A DNA stretch of 43,172 nucleotides, from positions 1 to 43,172 of the forward strand of contig JANYDK010000045.1 in NCBI GenBank assembly GCA_025363655.1, given 5' to 3'. Under the pieces are notes generated by a model. The model was given only the letters and a program-made list of their open reading frames with translations. It did not search any database and was not told the DNA's origin. Position numbers and translations under genes: made by a program. This stretch comes from Deltaproteobacteria bacterium (GTDB taxonomy: Bacteria; Myxococcota_A; Polyangia; Polyangiales; JADJMO01). Shown in pieces: positions 25,477 to 34,612 of this stretch. Within the stretch, counting starts at the first letter, position 1; every line of letters starts with the position of its first letter.

Positions 25477-27540
25477 GGCGAACGGCCCTTTGACGATGAA
25501 GCTGAACCGTTGGGGCTCTTCGCGGGGGTCGAGCTCGCCGCCGAGGCGCTGCAGGCCGGGGAGGCGCCAGCCGAAGTCGATGCGAATCGGGCCGACGGGC
25601 GTCTGGTAGCGAAGGCCAGGGCCGGCCGAGAGGTGCGGGTACTTGAGGCGGATGTCGAGCTTGTTGCGCGAGACGTCGCTGCCATCGAGGAAGAGCGCGC
25701 CGGTGAGATCGCCGATGATGTCGAAGCGAAGCTCGATCGACGCCTCCCAGACGGTCGCGCCGCCGATCGCCTGCGTGCAGCCCTGTCCGACTTGACGACC
25801 GACGTCGAGGGGAGCGCAGTCACGTAGACCGATGTAGCGCGTCGGGTAGCCGCGATTGCTGGTGGCGCCACCCGAGAAGAACGCGCGCCACAGGGGCGTA
25901 TCGCCGGCCGTGTCGTTGGCGAACCCCGAGGGGTCGTCGGCGGTCGGTGCGCGCGGGTCGGGGAAGTGCGTCTCGTAGTTGCGTGGAAAGAGGAGGCCGG
26001 TCATCACCCGCAGGGCGACGGTCGCTGCCTTCCCGAGCGGGATGTAGCCGCGCATCTCGGGTTGCAGCCGCACGTCGCCGAAATCGCCGCCGAGCACGAA
26101 TTTCGAGGCGAACGCGTACTGCATGCCGAGCGACGCGAAGAATCCCTTGCGCGGGCTGAGGACGCTGTCGCGGAGATCGAGCGAGGCGAGCAGCTCGACG
26201 TAGCCGATTTGCGCCTTGAAGACGTTGGCCGGCAGCTCCGAGTCTCCATACGGCGTCGGGAAATCGAAGCCCTTGCGATAGAAGAGTCCGAGCCCGACAT
26301 GGGAGCCGAAGCGACGCTCGAGGCCGAGCGACGCGCGCGTGGTGAAGAGACGGTAATCGTTGACGGGGTCAGGGATGATGCCGGTGGTGACGCCCGTCGA
26401 GCCGATGGTGCGCGCTTCGAGGAGGCTCGGCTGGCGGAGGAGCACGCCCGAGGTGAAGCCGGGGCGCACGGTGTGGACGTTGACGAGCCCGGGCTTGAAG
26501 ACGAGGAGCGGTCGCAGCTCGATGTGGAACGAACGCAGTCCGCCGAGGAAATTCAGGTCGTCCCATGATCCGAGGAGGTGGACGTCGTCGCGCAGAGGGT
26601 CGACGAGGAACCCGCCGCCGACCTTCACGCGACGTAGCTTGGACTCGGTGAGCCTGACCGACACCGGCACGACGATGCGGTCCGGCTGCGAAAGATCGGG
26701 GATGACCTCGACCGTGTCGAAGACGCCGAGCTCGAAGAGAGCACGCTGCGCGCCACGAAGAGCGCTGGTCGAGTATTTCTCGCCGTCGCGGATGTCGATG
26801 ATCGTCCGCACCCCGGAATTGGGCAGCTCGCCGAGGCCGGTGATGGCGACGGCGCCGAAGGTGCACGCCGGGCCGCTGACGACGTCGACGTGCAGCGTCG
26901 CCTCGTGCTTGACCAAATCGACGTCGGCGGTGAGCTTGACGACCGCGTAGGCGTAGCCGTCGTCGGTGAGCTCGCGCTGCAAAGCGAGCGCGCTGTCGTG
27001 GTACTTCTTCTCGTCGAAGGCGTCGCCGATCTGGAGCTCGAGCGCGTCGGTGACGTCGCTCCGGACACTCTCGGGGAGCGCCTCGACGCCGCTCTGGATG
27101 ATCTTGGCGACGACGATCTTGGGGCCTTCTTCCAAGACGATTTCGACGCGGACCTCGCGATCGCCCGTCTTGACGACCCGACCGACGCGGACGCGGGCTT
27201 CGTAGTAGCCGTGCGCGCGATAGAAGCGCTCGATGCGCTGCAGGTCTTTCTCGACGGCCACTCGATCGTAGACGCCGTAATCGACCCACCAGATGTGGAC
27301 GAGGCCGAGGAGCTTGTGGGTCGGATCGCTGCTGATCGCCTCTTCGATTTCGCTGCTCGCGAGGTCGTCGTTTCCTTCGACCGTGATGCGGTCGAGCGCG
27401 GTCGCGCCCTCGGGCAACGAGGCCGCGCATCCGCCCAACGTCATCGTCACCGCGAGGAGGAGAGCCCCGAGCACGAGAAGTGTAAGAAGGCCGAGCGCAT
27501 GGGCGAGACAGCCGAGCCAATCACGAAGTTTGGGGCGCAC
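25447..27540 (-). CDS. TamA/BamA-type outer-membrane assembly protein with lipobox (TamL-like)
   Basis: A 697-residue Omp85-family protein. N-terminal POTRA-like domains cover about 40-330 (ITVEGNDDLASSEIEEAI, VAKIIQSGVEALPESV, FGAVAITGLGELPNSG with the FELGVFDTVEV helix-strand). They are followed by a C-terminal 16-strand-type barrel with GGATSNRGYPTRYIG (VRGF-like loop) and the terminal LRYQTPVGPIRIDFGW signature. The leader ends TLGGC (C38), a good lipobox, unlike E. coli TamA. Start GTG 27540 is uncertain because no Shine-Dalgarno is visible and the divergent gene begins 21 bases away. Its likely partner is the TamB-like protein encoded nearby. Confidence 0.9.
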   Translation of the reverse strand: MRPKLRDWLGCLAHALGLLTLLVLGALLLAVTMTLGGCAASLPEGATALDRITVEGNDDLASSEIEEAISSDPTHKLLGLVHIWWVDYGVYDRVAVEKDLQRIERFYRAHGYYEARVRVGRVVKTGDREVRVEIVLEEGPKIVVAKIIQSGVEALPESVRSDVTDALELQIGDAFDEKKYHDSALALQRELTDDGYAYAVVKLTADVDLVKHEATLHVDVVSGPACTFGAVAITGLGELPNSGVRTIIDIRDGEKYSTSALRGAQRALFELGVFDTVEVIPDLSQPDRIVVPVSVRLTESKLRRVKVGGGFLVDPLRDDVHLLGSWDDLNFLGGLRSFHIELRPLLVFKPGLVNVHTVRPGFTSGVLLRQPSLLEARTIGSTGVTTGIIPDPVNDYRLFTTRASLGLERRFGSHVGLGLFYRKGFDFPTPYGDSELPANVFKAQIGYVELLASLDLRDSVLSPRKGFFASLGMQYAFASKFVLGGDFGDVRLQPEMRGYIPLGKAATVALRVMTGLLFPRNYETHFPDPRAPTADDPSGFANDTAGDTPLWRAFFSGGATSNRGYPTRYIGLRDCAPLDVGRQVGQGCTQAIGGATVWEASIELRFDIIGDLTGALFLDGSDVSRNKLDIRLKYPHLSAGPGLRYQTPVGPIRIDFGWRLPGLQRLGGELDPREEPQRFSFIVKGPFALHLSIGEAF

Positions 27541-27561
27541 CGAGGGGTGTACGGTAGCAGG

Positions 27562-28173
27562 ATGCGTGCGCGCGACGTCGTGACGGTCGTCGTGACTGCC
27601 ATCACCCTCTCCGCGGGCTCGCTGGCGGCTTGTCGTGCGCAGGTGCCGAAGCCCGAAATCGGTCCCAACGTCATCGCCGACGAGGGCATCTGCGTGCCCT
27701 ATCCCCATCCGGCCGCGCGGGTCGACGAGGTCACGGCGCGCTATCGCGAGGAAGACGTCTGGATCGACGGCGAGTGGGCGTGGAACGGCCGACGTTGGAC
27801 GTGGAGCGTCGGACACTGGGAGGTGCCGCCGGACAAGGCGTGGTGGGCGAGGCCGACCGAGCGCCGCCTCGCCAACGGCGCGATGGTCTATTTTCCTGGG
27901 CATTGGTACACGCCGTCGCTCGCCCCGGCCGACGCGGCGATCGATCTCGAGAAGGTGATCACCTGTCCCGCGCCACGCAGACCGGACGCAGCCGTGACCA
28001 TCGATGGCGTCGCCGACGTCCCTCAGGCTGGGCCGGACATCGGTGTCGATGCGGGGAGTGTCGTCGCGCACGATGGCTCGGTCCCCGACGGCGCACGCGA
28101 CGCCGACGCCTTTCTCGAGCTCCCGCCTTGGCTCAGCGACGCACCGCTGGAAATCATCCAGCCCCCCAAGTGA
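27562..28173 (+). CDS. Trp-rich (YXWGXW-like) secreted lipoprotein
   Basis: A 203-residue protein with a lipoprotein signal (LAAC, C24). Its centre (about 60-125) is rich in Trp and Gly in the pattern DVWIDGEWAWNGRRWTWSVG, then HWEVPP and FPGHWYTPS. This resembles the YXWGXW/WxxGxW repeats of envelope proteins. The C-terminal third is acidic and Pro/Asp-rich (DGSVPDGARDADAF). No enzymatic motif. It lies divergent to, and only 21 bases from, the TamA/BamA-type gene, so the two must share or overlap promoters. Function unknown; a role in the envelope is inferred from position. Confidence 0.75.
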   Translation: MRARDVVTVVVTAITLSAGSLAACRAQVPKPEIGPNVIADEGICVPYPHPAARVDEVTARYREEDVWIDGEWAWNGRRWTWSVGHWEVPPDKAWWARPTERRLANGAMVYFPGHWYTPSLAPADAAIDLEKVITCPAPRRPDAAVTIDGVADVPQAGPDIGVDAGSVVAHDGSVPDGARDADAFLELPPWLSDAPLEIIQPPK

Positions 28174-28202
28174 GCTCCTCGAGTCGCGAGATTAACTCTT
28201 TT

Positions 28203-28448
28203 TCACACGCTCGCGCGCCACAGCGCGAAGGTGTACGCGACCGCGAGCGCGATCCAGAGGACGCTGCGCACGCGCAATCGCTGCGAGAAACCGAACACGG
28301 GTGCGAGGGGCACGATCACCAAAGAGACCGCGCCTTGCCATCGTGGCTTGCGCGCGATCAAGCCCGCGGCGAGCGCGACGTGCACGGTGACGAAAGAGGC
28401 GAATGCCAGCCAGACTGCCACAGTCAGAACTACGTCGTGGGTCAACAT
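28203..28448 (-). CDS. Small integral membrane protein, hypothetical
   Basis: An 81-residue protein with three predicted helices (about 5-30, 38-55, 60-77): VVLTVAVWLAFASFVTVHVALA, VSLVIVPLAPVFGFSQ and VLWIALAVAYTFAL. The ATG at 28448 has no strong ribosome site. It is convergent with the Trp-rich lipoprotein gene (29 bases between stops) and divergent from the tamB-like gene. I do not recognise a family. Coding character is supported by continuous hydrophobic helices and high third-position G+C. Confidence 0.65.
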   Translation of the reverse strand: MLTHDVVLTVAVWLAFASFVTVHVALAAGLIARKPRWQGAVSLVIVPLAPVFGFSQRLRVRSVLWIALAVAYTFALWRASV

Positions 28449-28536
28449 GGTCGTGCGGCCTCGTGAGCGTGCCTTCGCTCATCACGCAAGAAGGGATTAG
28501 CATTTTCGAGTGAGCAAGGAAGGGCGAGGTCGAGGA

Positions 28537-31500
28537 ATGTTCGCGCGATGGGCGCTGCGGGGTCTCGCCGCGCTCGGGCTCCTGCTCGTCTTCGTCGTCT
28601 CGCTCGCCACCGCGGTGGTGCTGCACTTGAACACGCGCGTGACTCGCCGCGCGATGGCGACGATAGTCTCCAAGGTCGCCTCCGGAAGTCTCCGCGGGAG
28701 CGTGGAAATCAAGGAGATCCGTCACATCGGGCTCGACGGAATCGACATCGCGCGCGCCGAGCTCCGCGATCCGTCGGGTCGTCTCGTGCTCGCGGTGATC
28801 GACGCCAAGGCCTCGATGCGGGCGCTCGTCCTCGCCAAGCAGCGCATCCTCGATCACGTCGTCGTCGGTCGCATCGAGGTGAACCTGATCGACGACGGCA
28901 CCGGACAACCTTCGCTCGTCGACGCGGTGTTACCGAAGAAGCCGAGCCCGCCCGACACGCCTTCGTCGCCGCCGCCGAAGTTCGCGATCACCTCGATCGA
29001 TCTCGATGCCATCGCCGTACGCGGCGCGCTCGGTACGCGTCCGATCTCGCTCGATCTGGCGGTGCACGGTCTCGCCATCGCGCTCGGTCCCGAGGGCACC
29101 AAGGTCTCGCTCGCAAAACTCGATGCCCTCGCCGGCCCAGGCAACGGACTTCCCGAGCCGGTGTCGATCGAGGTGAAGAACATCTCGCTCGACCAAGGCT
29201 CGGCCAAGGGAAGCGCGATGAACGTGCTCAACGTCGTCGTCGACGTGAAGAGCGGCGGCGCCACCGCGGAGATTCAAGGACGCTACGCCGCGGCCCAGAT
29301 CGACGTGCACGTGAAGGCGGCGGCGGCGTCGGCCGATCTCTCGCGTTGGCTGGCGATGCCCGCGGGCACCCCGCAGAAGCCTTCGCTCCCGGAGGCGCTG
29401 GGAATCGTCACCGCGCAGGTACACGCGCAGGGAACGATCGACGCCATCGCCATCGACGGCGACGTCGGCACGTCGATGGGAGGCCTCAAATTCGTGGGCA
29501 AGGCCGCGCCGATCGCGATGACGGGAGAGCTCACGCTCGATGCCGATGCCATCGACGTGCATCGCATGGTGCCCGGCGTGCCTGCCGGTCTCTTCGATCT
29601 GCACGCCCAGCTCGAGTCGAAGGCGGTGGGAACCGATCTGGCGATCGCGCTCGGCGGCTCGGGAGCTCCTCGCGACCCGAAGAGCGCAGGCTTGATCGGC
29701 AACACCAAGCTGAGCTTCTCCGCCAACGCGGTGGTGCCGTCGGCGAACCTCGGACAGCCGAAGAGCGGCCACGTGCACGTCTTGGTCGCGCGCGACGGCA
29801 CCGAGGTGCTGGTCGACGCCGATCTGAAGAAGCCGGTGACCGCGCCGAAGGGCGACGGGTCGTGCTGCCTGGTCGCCTTCTCGGTGAAGGGAAAGACGGG
29901 TCCGCTCGACGCCCTCCCGCACGAGCTGACGGGCGGGCCGATCGTCGGCAGCGCGCTCTTCCACGCGAGCGGCGAGGTCGATCTGGCGAAAGAGACGATC
30001 GACGCCAACGCCTCGGTCGACGTCGCGCGCTTGCAGAAGGGAACGCTCTGCGTCGCCGGCGTCCACGCGACCGCGATCGCCAAGGGCTCGCTCTCGAAGC
30101 CGAACGTGTCGGCCGGCGTCCAGCTCGCGCGCGCCGAGCTGCTCGACGCGAAGACCGCCGCGCCGACGGCCTCGCTCACCGGCCTCGACGCGCACGCGAC
30201 GCTCTCGGGCGACACCATCCACGCCTCCGTCAGCTTCGACACCGATCGCGGTCAGCACCTCGGGCTCTCCGCCAGCATCGATCACGATCCCGCGGGAAAC
30301 GTGACGATTCGTCAGCTGTCCGCGAAGATCGAGCGGAAGAAGTTCGTCGGCCTCCTCACCGCGAAGCGCATCGCGATGGTCGGCAAGCGAGTGACCGTCG
30401 ATGGTCTGCGCCTGGCGTCGACGGCTGGTGGCATTCGATTCGATGGCGTGGTGTCGCTCCTCGGCATCCCCGAGTCGATCGACTTGGCGACGACCGACCT
30501 CGACGTCGGGCTCCTCGCGTTCGGCCTCGGCGTGCAGCGCCCGCCCTATCGCGGAAAGGTGCGTCTCACCGCCAAGGTGAAGCACGGCGGGCCGGGAGCT
30601 CCGCGCGCGTTCGTCGGCAGCATCGAGATCGCCGCCAAGGGCACCGTGCGCACGCCCGATCGTGGGCACGTGCCAATCGATCTGAATGGCACCTTCACGC
30701 TCGACCCTTTGCAGGCGGCAGCGTCGATGCAGCTGCAAATCGCCGACGTGGTGAAGATCGATCTCGCCGGGCACGCGAACGCGGTGCGCGACGACTTCCG
30801 CAGCTTCCTCACCTCGCCCGGACAAGTCGACGTCACGATCGCCGACGTCGATCTGGCGCGCGTCCTCTCCTTTGCCCGCAGCGTCGTCCCGAGCAAACCG
30901 ATCGCGCCCGGCTTGGACGTATCGGGGGTAGCGACGATCGAGCTCCACGTGGCGAGGCCGACCGCCGGCGCCATGCCGACCGTGCTCCTCGACGTGCATG
31001 GCAGCAAGTTGCAGATCCAGACCGAGAAGCTGGCCCTCGGCCCGCTCGACCTGCAGACGCACGTCGACGCCACGCCGAGCGAGGCCGAGATGAAGATCGG
31101 CGCCTCCGCCAAGCTCGCCGACGAGAACGGCGCTCTCATGAGCTTCGACGCCTCGGCCTCCCTCGCCGATGCGATGGTGACGAGCGCACTGGCTGGACAG
31201 TTGACGCTGTCAAATATCGTCGACCTGCCCCTCGAGGCGCACGTCGTCGTTCCCAAGCGCGTGCTCGCCAAGTTGCCGGAAGCGCTCCGCGCGCAACTTC
31301 CGGCGCGGGCCACGACCAAGAAGGGCGCGCCGACCACCACCAGCCTCGACGCAGATTTGACGTGGAAGGGCCCGCTCTCGAAGCCGACGGTCGCGCTCGA
31401 CCTGCATCTGCTCGACATCGATCTCGGCGCCGATGGCTCGTTCGGCCTCACCAGTCACGTCACCTACGACGGCAAGGTCGCGCAGCTGCACGCCGAGCTG

Positions 31501-33297
31501 GCGAAGCCGAAGCATCCTGCCCCGCTGACCCTCGACGCCAACGTGCAGGTCGCGCTGCTCGACGCGTTGAAGGCGCAACCGCAGAAGGGCCTCGCGTGGA
31601 CCGCGGGGCTCGACGTCCACGCGCATGCCGTCCCACTCGCCTTCTTCCCGGCCGTGGCAGATCAGGACATCGATGGAATGCTCGCCTGCGAGCTCCACCT
31701 CGCGCACGTCCACGACCCGGCGGTGACCTCTCCGGAGGTCAAGTTCGACGCCGAATTGAGCGCTCTCTCGGTGAATCACGTCTCGTTCGACTCGGTGCAC
31801 TTGAGCGCCGACATCGGCGCGGTCCAGGCCGCCGTCTCCATCAAGGCGACGGGACAAGGTGGGGTCGCGCGCATCGACGGCCGCGTGCCGCTGCTCTGGA
31901 CCGACGCGCTGGTGCCGAGCGTGAAGCCCGCGAGCGACGTGACGGTGACGGCGTACCTCAAGGGATTGCGCCTCGGCGCCTTCGCCACCTGGGTGCCCGG
32001 CCTCGACGAGCTCGACGGACGGCTCGACGCCGATCTGACGGCGACCGTCGCGCTCCCCAACGGAAAGTCCGCGCTCTCGGTGATCCCCAAGGGCACGCTC
32101 AGCTTGCACGAGGGCATTCTCAACGTCGCCGCCATCGGTCAGCGCTGGGAGCAGGTGGAGGCCGAGGTGGCGCTCTCGGCCGACAAGATGGAGCTGAAGA
32201 AGCTCGTGCTTCATGGTCGCGGCGGCGTCGGCAAGGCCGAGATGTCGGCGTCGATCGATCTCGAGAAGCAGATTCCCAAGACGCTGCACGCGCAGATCGA
32301 CACCAAGCGCTTCGCGATCGCGACCGACGGCGTGCCCATCGGCGATCTCTCGGGGACGATCAAGATCGACGGCTCGCTCGACGGCGCGATGCCCAAGCTG
32401 GTCGCGGTGATCGATCCGATGACCGTCGACCTCGCCGCCTCTTCGGGCAAGTCGCCGCAAGCGCTCGACGACGAGCCGTCGATCTACGTCGAGCAGCCGC
32501 TCGGTCCGCCGAAAGCGCCGATCGAGCAGAGCAAGTCGTCCGCCTTCGCGATGGAGCTCCGCATCAAGATGCCGAACAACGTCTGGGTGCGCCGCGACGA
32601 CCTCCAGGTCGCGCTCCGCGGTGGCCCGACGATCATCCTCGGAGCGACGCCTTCGTATCGAGGCGAGGTCACCGTCGATCGCGGGCGGGTCGACGTCTTC
32701 GGCAAGCGATTCGAGATCACACGCGCCCGCGTCAGCTTCGATGGGGCCGCCGATCTCGATCCGGCGCTCGACATCGAATCGACCTGGACCGCGCCCGACG
32801 ACACCATCGTCACCGTCACCATCGGCGGTCGCATGAACACGCCCAAGCTGACGCTCTCGGCCTCACCCGCCGCGACCGATGCGCAGATCGTCAACTTGCT
32901 CGCGCTCGGTCGCCGCGACTCCGGCACCTCGACCACCGACACGCAGGGCGGCAAGATGAGCGCGGATGCGCAAGGCGCTGCGCTCGCCGGCGCGATGACG
33001 AGCGCGGTGCTCGGCGGCCAGCTACAGCACGCGCTTCCAACCAACGTCAGCATCTCGATCAGGCCCGGACAAACCGGCCTCGCCGATGGCAGCGTCGCCG
33101 GCGGTTACCAGTGGAAGCGCGTCTACTTCGAAGTCGGCTACGACGCCGGCGCGGTCAACGCTCCACCAGGAGCCATCACCCCGTCGACCACCACCGCGAA
33201 GGTCGAGTGGCGAATCTTCTCGCACTGGTCACTGATGGCCACCCTCGGTGACACCGGCAGCTCGATCATCGATCTGATTTGGCACATCAAATACTGA
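28537..33297 (+). CDS. tamB: TamB-like (DUF490) translocation and assembly module protein
   Basis: A protein of about 1586 residues with one N-terminal membrane anchor (FARWALRGLAALGLLLVFVV). A very long beta-rich region of repeated AsmA/TamB-type strands (Asp-Val/Leu alternation, e.g. DVDLARVLSF, DVTVTAYLKGLRLGAF) follows. The C-terminal DUF490/TamB domain runs from about residue 1330: LRIKMPNNVWVRR, ATPSYRGEVTVDRGRVDVFG, FDGAADLDPALDIES and the ending SSIIDLIWHIKY. TamB-like proteins span the periplasm as a hydrophobic groove carrying lipids or assisting barrel insertion. GAGG lies 7 bases before ATG 28537; a GTG at 28510 would add nine residues. Its TamA-type partner gene is about 1 kb upstream, divergent. 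Confidence 0.92.
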   Translation: MFARWALRGLAALGLLLVFVVSLATAVVLHLNTRVTRRAMATIVSKVASGSLRGSVEIKEIRHIGLDGIDIARAELRDPSGRLVLAVIDAKASMRALVLAKQRILDHVVVGRIEVNLIDDGTGQPSLVDAVLPKKPSPPDTPSSPPPKFAITSIDLDAIAVRGALGTRPISLDLAVHGLAIALGPEGTKVSLAKLDALAGPGNGLPEPVSIEVKNISLDQGSAKGSAMNVLNVVVDVKSGGATAEIQGRYAAAQIDVHVKAAAASADLSRWLAMPAGTPQKPSLPEALGIVTAQVHAQGTIDAIAIDGDVGTSMGGLKFVGKAAPIAMTGELTLDADAIDVHRMVPGVPAGLFDLHAQLESKAVGTDLAIALGGSGAPRDPKSAGLIGNTKLSFSANAVVPSANLGQPKSGHVHVLVARDGTEVLVDADLKKPVTAPKGDGSCCLVAFSVKGKTGPLDALPHELTGGPIVGSALFHASGEVDLAKETIDANASVDVARLQKGTLCVAGVHATAIAKGSLSKPNVSAGVQLARAELLDAKTAAPTASLTGLDAHATLSGDTIHASVSFDTDRGQHLGLSASIDHDPAGNVTIRQLSAKIERKKFVGLLTAKRIAMVGKRVTVDGLRLASTAGGIRFDGVVSLLGIPESIDLATTDLDVGLLAFGLGVQRPPYRGKVRLTAKVKHGGPGAPRAFVGSIEIAAKGTVRTPDRGHVPIDLNGTFTLDPLQAAASMQLQIADVVKIDLAGHANAVRDDFRSFLTSPGQVDVTIADVDLARVLSFARSVVPSKPIAPGLDVSGVATIELHVARPTAGAMPTVLLDVHGSKLQIQTEKLALGPLDLQTHVDATPSEAEMKIGASAKLADENGALMSFDASASLADAMVTSALAGQLTLSNIVDLPLEAHVVVPKRVLAKLPEALRAQLPARATTKKGAPTTTSLDADLTWKGPLSKPTVALDLHLLDIDLGADGSFGLTSHVTYDGKVAQLHAELAKPKHPAPLTLDANVQVALLDALKAQPQKGLAWTAGLDVHAHAVPLAFFPAVADQDIDGMLACELHLAHVHDPAVTSPEVKFDAELSALSVNHVSFDSVHLSADIGAVQAAVSIKATGQGGVARIDGRVPLLWTDALVPSVKPASDVTVTAYLKGLRLGAFATWVPGLDELDGRLDADLTATVALPNGKSALSVIPKGTLSLHEGILNVAAIGQRWEQVEAEVALSADKMELKKLVLHGRGGVGKAEMSASIDLEKQIPKTLHAQIDTKRFAIATDGVPIGDLSGTIKIDGSLDGAMPKLVAVIDPMTVDLAASSGKSPQALDDEPSIYVEQPLGPPKAPIEQSKSSAFAMELRIKMPNNVWVRRDDLQVALRGGPTIILGATPSYRGEVTVDRGRVDVFGKRFEITRARVSFDGAADLDPALDIESTWTAPDDTIVTVTIGGRMNTPKLTLSASPAATDAQIVNLLALGRRDSGTSTTDTQGGKMSADAQGAALAGAMTSAVLGGQLQHALPTNVSISIRPGQTGLADGSVAGGYQWKRVYFEVGYDAGAVNAPPGAITPSTTTAKVEWRIFSHWSLMATLGDTGSSIIDLIWHIKY

Positions 33298-33466
33298 TCG
33301 ATCCGCGCGCTGGGACGATTTCGAACGCGACCGGGAAGAATTCTCGCGCGCGTCTGGTTGCAGTCACGAAGGCTGAAGTAGAGAGCGGCGCGAAGCCGCC
33401 AGCCGAACCCCTCGCACCTACCCATCGGCTCTCCTCGACCGGAGCGCAGAAGAGGATTCGCTCATC

Positions 33467-33706
33467 ATGAACACCAGCAAGCGCGTCGCCGTTCGTTTCC
33501 TCGGTTTCGTCTCCCTCGCCGCGGTGATGCTCTCCGCCACCGCCGCCTTCGCGAAGATCGGCGTGCAGCCGGCCGCCAAGCCCAACGCCGTCTGCGTCGC
33601 CGGCGAGGGCCGCAGCTGCATCGACCTCGCGCCGGCGAGCAAGGGCGGCTCGCACCGAGAGATTCACGGCGTGCAGGGCTCGGTGAAGAGCACCATCGGG
33701 CGCTAG
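33467..33706 (+). CDS. Small secreted hypothetical protein
   Basis: A 79-residue protein with a classical signal peptide (basic TSKRVAVR, hydrophobic FLGFVSLAAVMLSATA, cleavage after AFA). The 50-residue mature part is basic, with two Cys (AVCVAG, RSCIDL) that could form one disulfide. No family is recognised. It lies 169 bases after the tamB-like gene on the same strand and 44 bases before a strong terminator, so it ends that transcription unit. The 169 bases in front show no gene. Confidence 0.7.
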   Translation: MNTSKRVAVRFLGFVSLAAVMLSATAAFAKIGVQPAAKPNAVCVAGEGRSCIDLAPASKGGSHREIHGVQGSVKSTIGR

Positions 33707-33750
33707 TGGCGACCAACACGTAGGCGCGCGCCCCTCGCGCGAACCCGCGT

Positions 33751-33802
33751 AAGCACTCCGAACGATCGAGCTCCCTCGCGGACTCGATCGTTCGGTGCTT
33801 TT
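33751..33802. terminator. Bidirectional intrinsic terminator
   Basis: CCGAACGATCGAG at 33758-33770 and its exact complement CTCGATCGTTCGG at 33783-33795 form a 13-base-pair stem with a 12-base loop. Flanking AAGCA and TGCTT extend it past a 2-base bulge, and TTTT follows on the plus strand. It lies between two convergent genes (ends 33706 and 33834), so it can stop transcription from both sides. Confidence 0.88.
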
Positions 33803-33833
33803 GTCGGACGTAAGGCCGCGGATTCGCAGAGAC

Positions 33834-34319
33834 TCAGAAAGTCCCCATCGCCATCAATCCATACCCCGTCGGGCTGACGTGGCTGGGCGCGACGCGGAAG
33901 CTCGGTTTCAGGTTGGCCTCGTGCCGATGTTCCACGCTCTCCGGAAAGAGGAAGGCGCCGACGATGTCGAGCGCGCCGAGCCCTTGGAAGATGCCGTCGG
34001 TGACGAGGAGCACCTTGTTGACCGTCTCGTTGCTGCACGAGACGTCGGGCGGACAGTCGCTGCGCTGCGCGAGGTCCATCCACGGACCGACGACGGGGAT
34101 GTAGAGATTCTTGTCCCCGTCGCGATGACTCTCGGTCGCGACGACCAGCGCCGGCACGTACGAGAGCACCATCGTGCTGATACCCGAATAGAGATACGTG
34201 CGATTGGGGCCGTACGACTCGGCGTGATCGGCATGCGCGACGGCAGGCGTGGCGACGATCGCGAGGGAGGCGGTGGCGACGGCGAGCACGGCGGCGAGGC
34301 TCTTCTTCGATGCGCTCAT
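33834..34319 (-). CDS. Secreted hypothetical protein
   Basis: A 161-residue protein with a signal peptide (SKKSLAAVLAVATASLAIV, cleavage near AVAHA). The ATG at 34319 has AAGGGA 9 bases upstream. The mature part carries two hydrophobic stretches (ISTMVLSYVPALVVATES and GIFQGLGALDIVGAFLF) and two Cys in DCPPDVSC. The end, PTGYGLMAMGTF, has the aromatic finish of an outer-membrane strand. Many myxobacterial genomes carry such small proteins with a YGPNRTYLYSG-like start; no function is known. It is convergent with the small secreted protein across the terminator. Confidence 0.72.
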   Translation of the reverse strand: MSASKKSLAAVLAVATASLAIVATPAVAHADHAESYGPNRTYLYSGISTMVLSYVPALVVATESHRDGDKNLYIPVVGPWMDLAQRSDCPPDVSCSNETVNKVLLVTDGIFQGLGALDIVGAFLFPESVEHRHEANLKPSFRVAPSHVSPTGYGLMAMGTF

Positions 34320-34612
34320 GATGACTGTCCCTTGGGGTGAGAGGTGGTTCGCGGTCCACCTTCGCAGGAGACGTGCCGTCCTCGGCGTGTCGAGAATCTG
34401 CGCTCTTCTCGCCGTGAGTCGCGCCGACGCCCACTCGTGCGCGCGGCAAACTGCCCCACGGGATCGCGCGTGCCCCGATGGAGCGTCACGGCGCGCGGCG
34501 ATCCGGACTTGGCACAGTGTGCCTAGAGATCGGGGCATTTTTCTCGTCCTTTTCGCGCGGTTTCGTCGGCATGCGCGTTGCTGATGCCACCTCCATGATC
34601 TCGACCGCGCAC

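Noticed and set aside
28548-33251. Open frame of about 1567 codons on the plus strand inside the tamB-like gene
   Set aside because: It is in another frame of tamB, very Arg-rich and without any recognisable fold. TamB homology is in the other frame.
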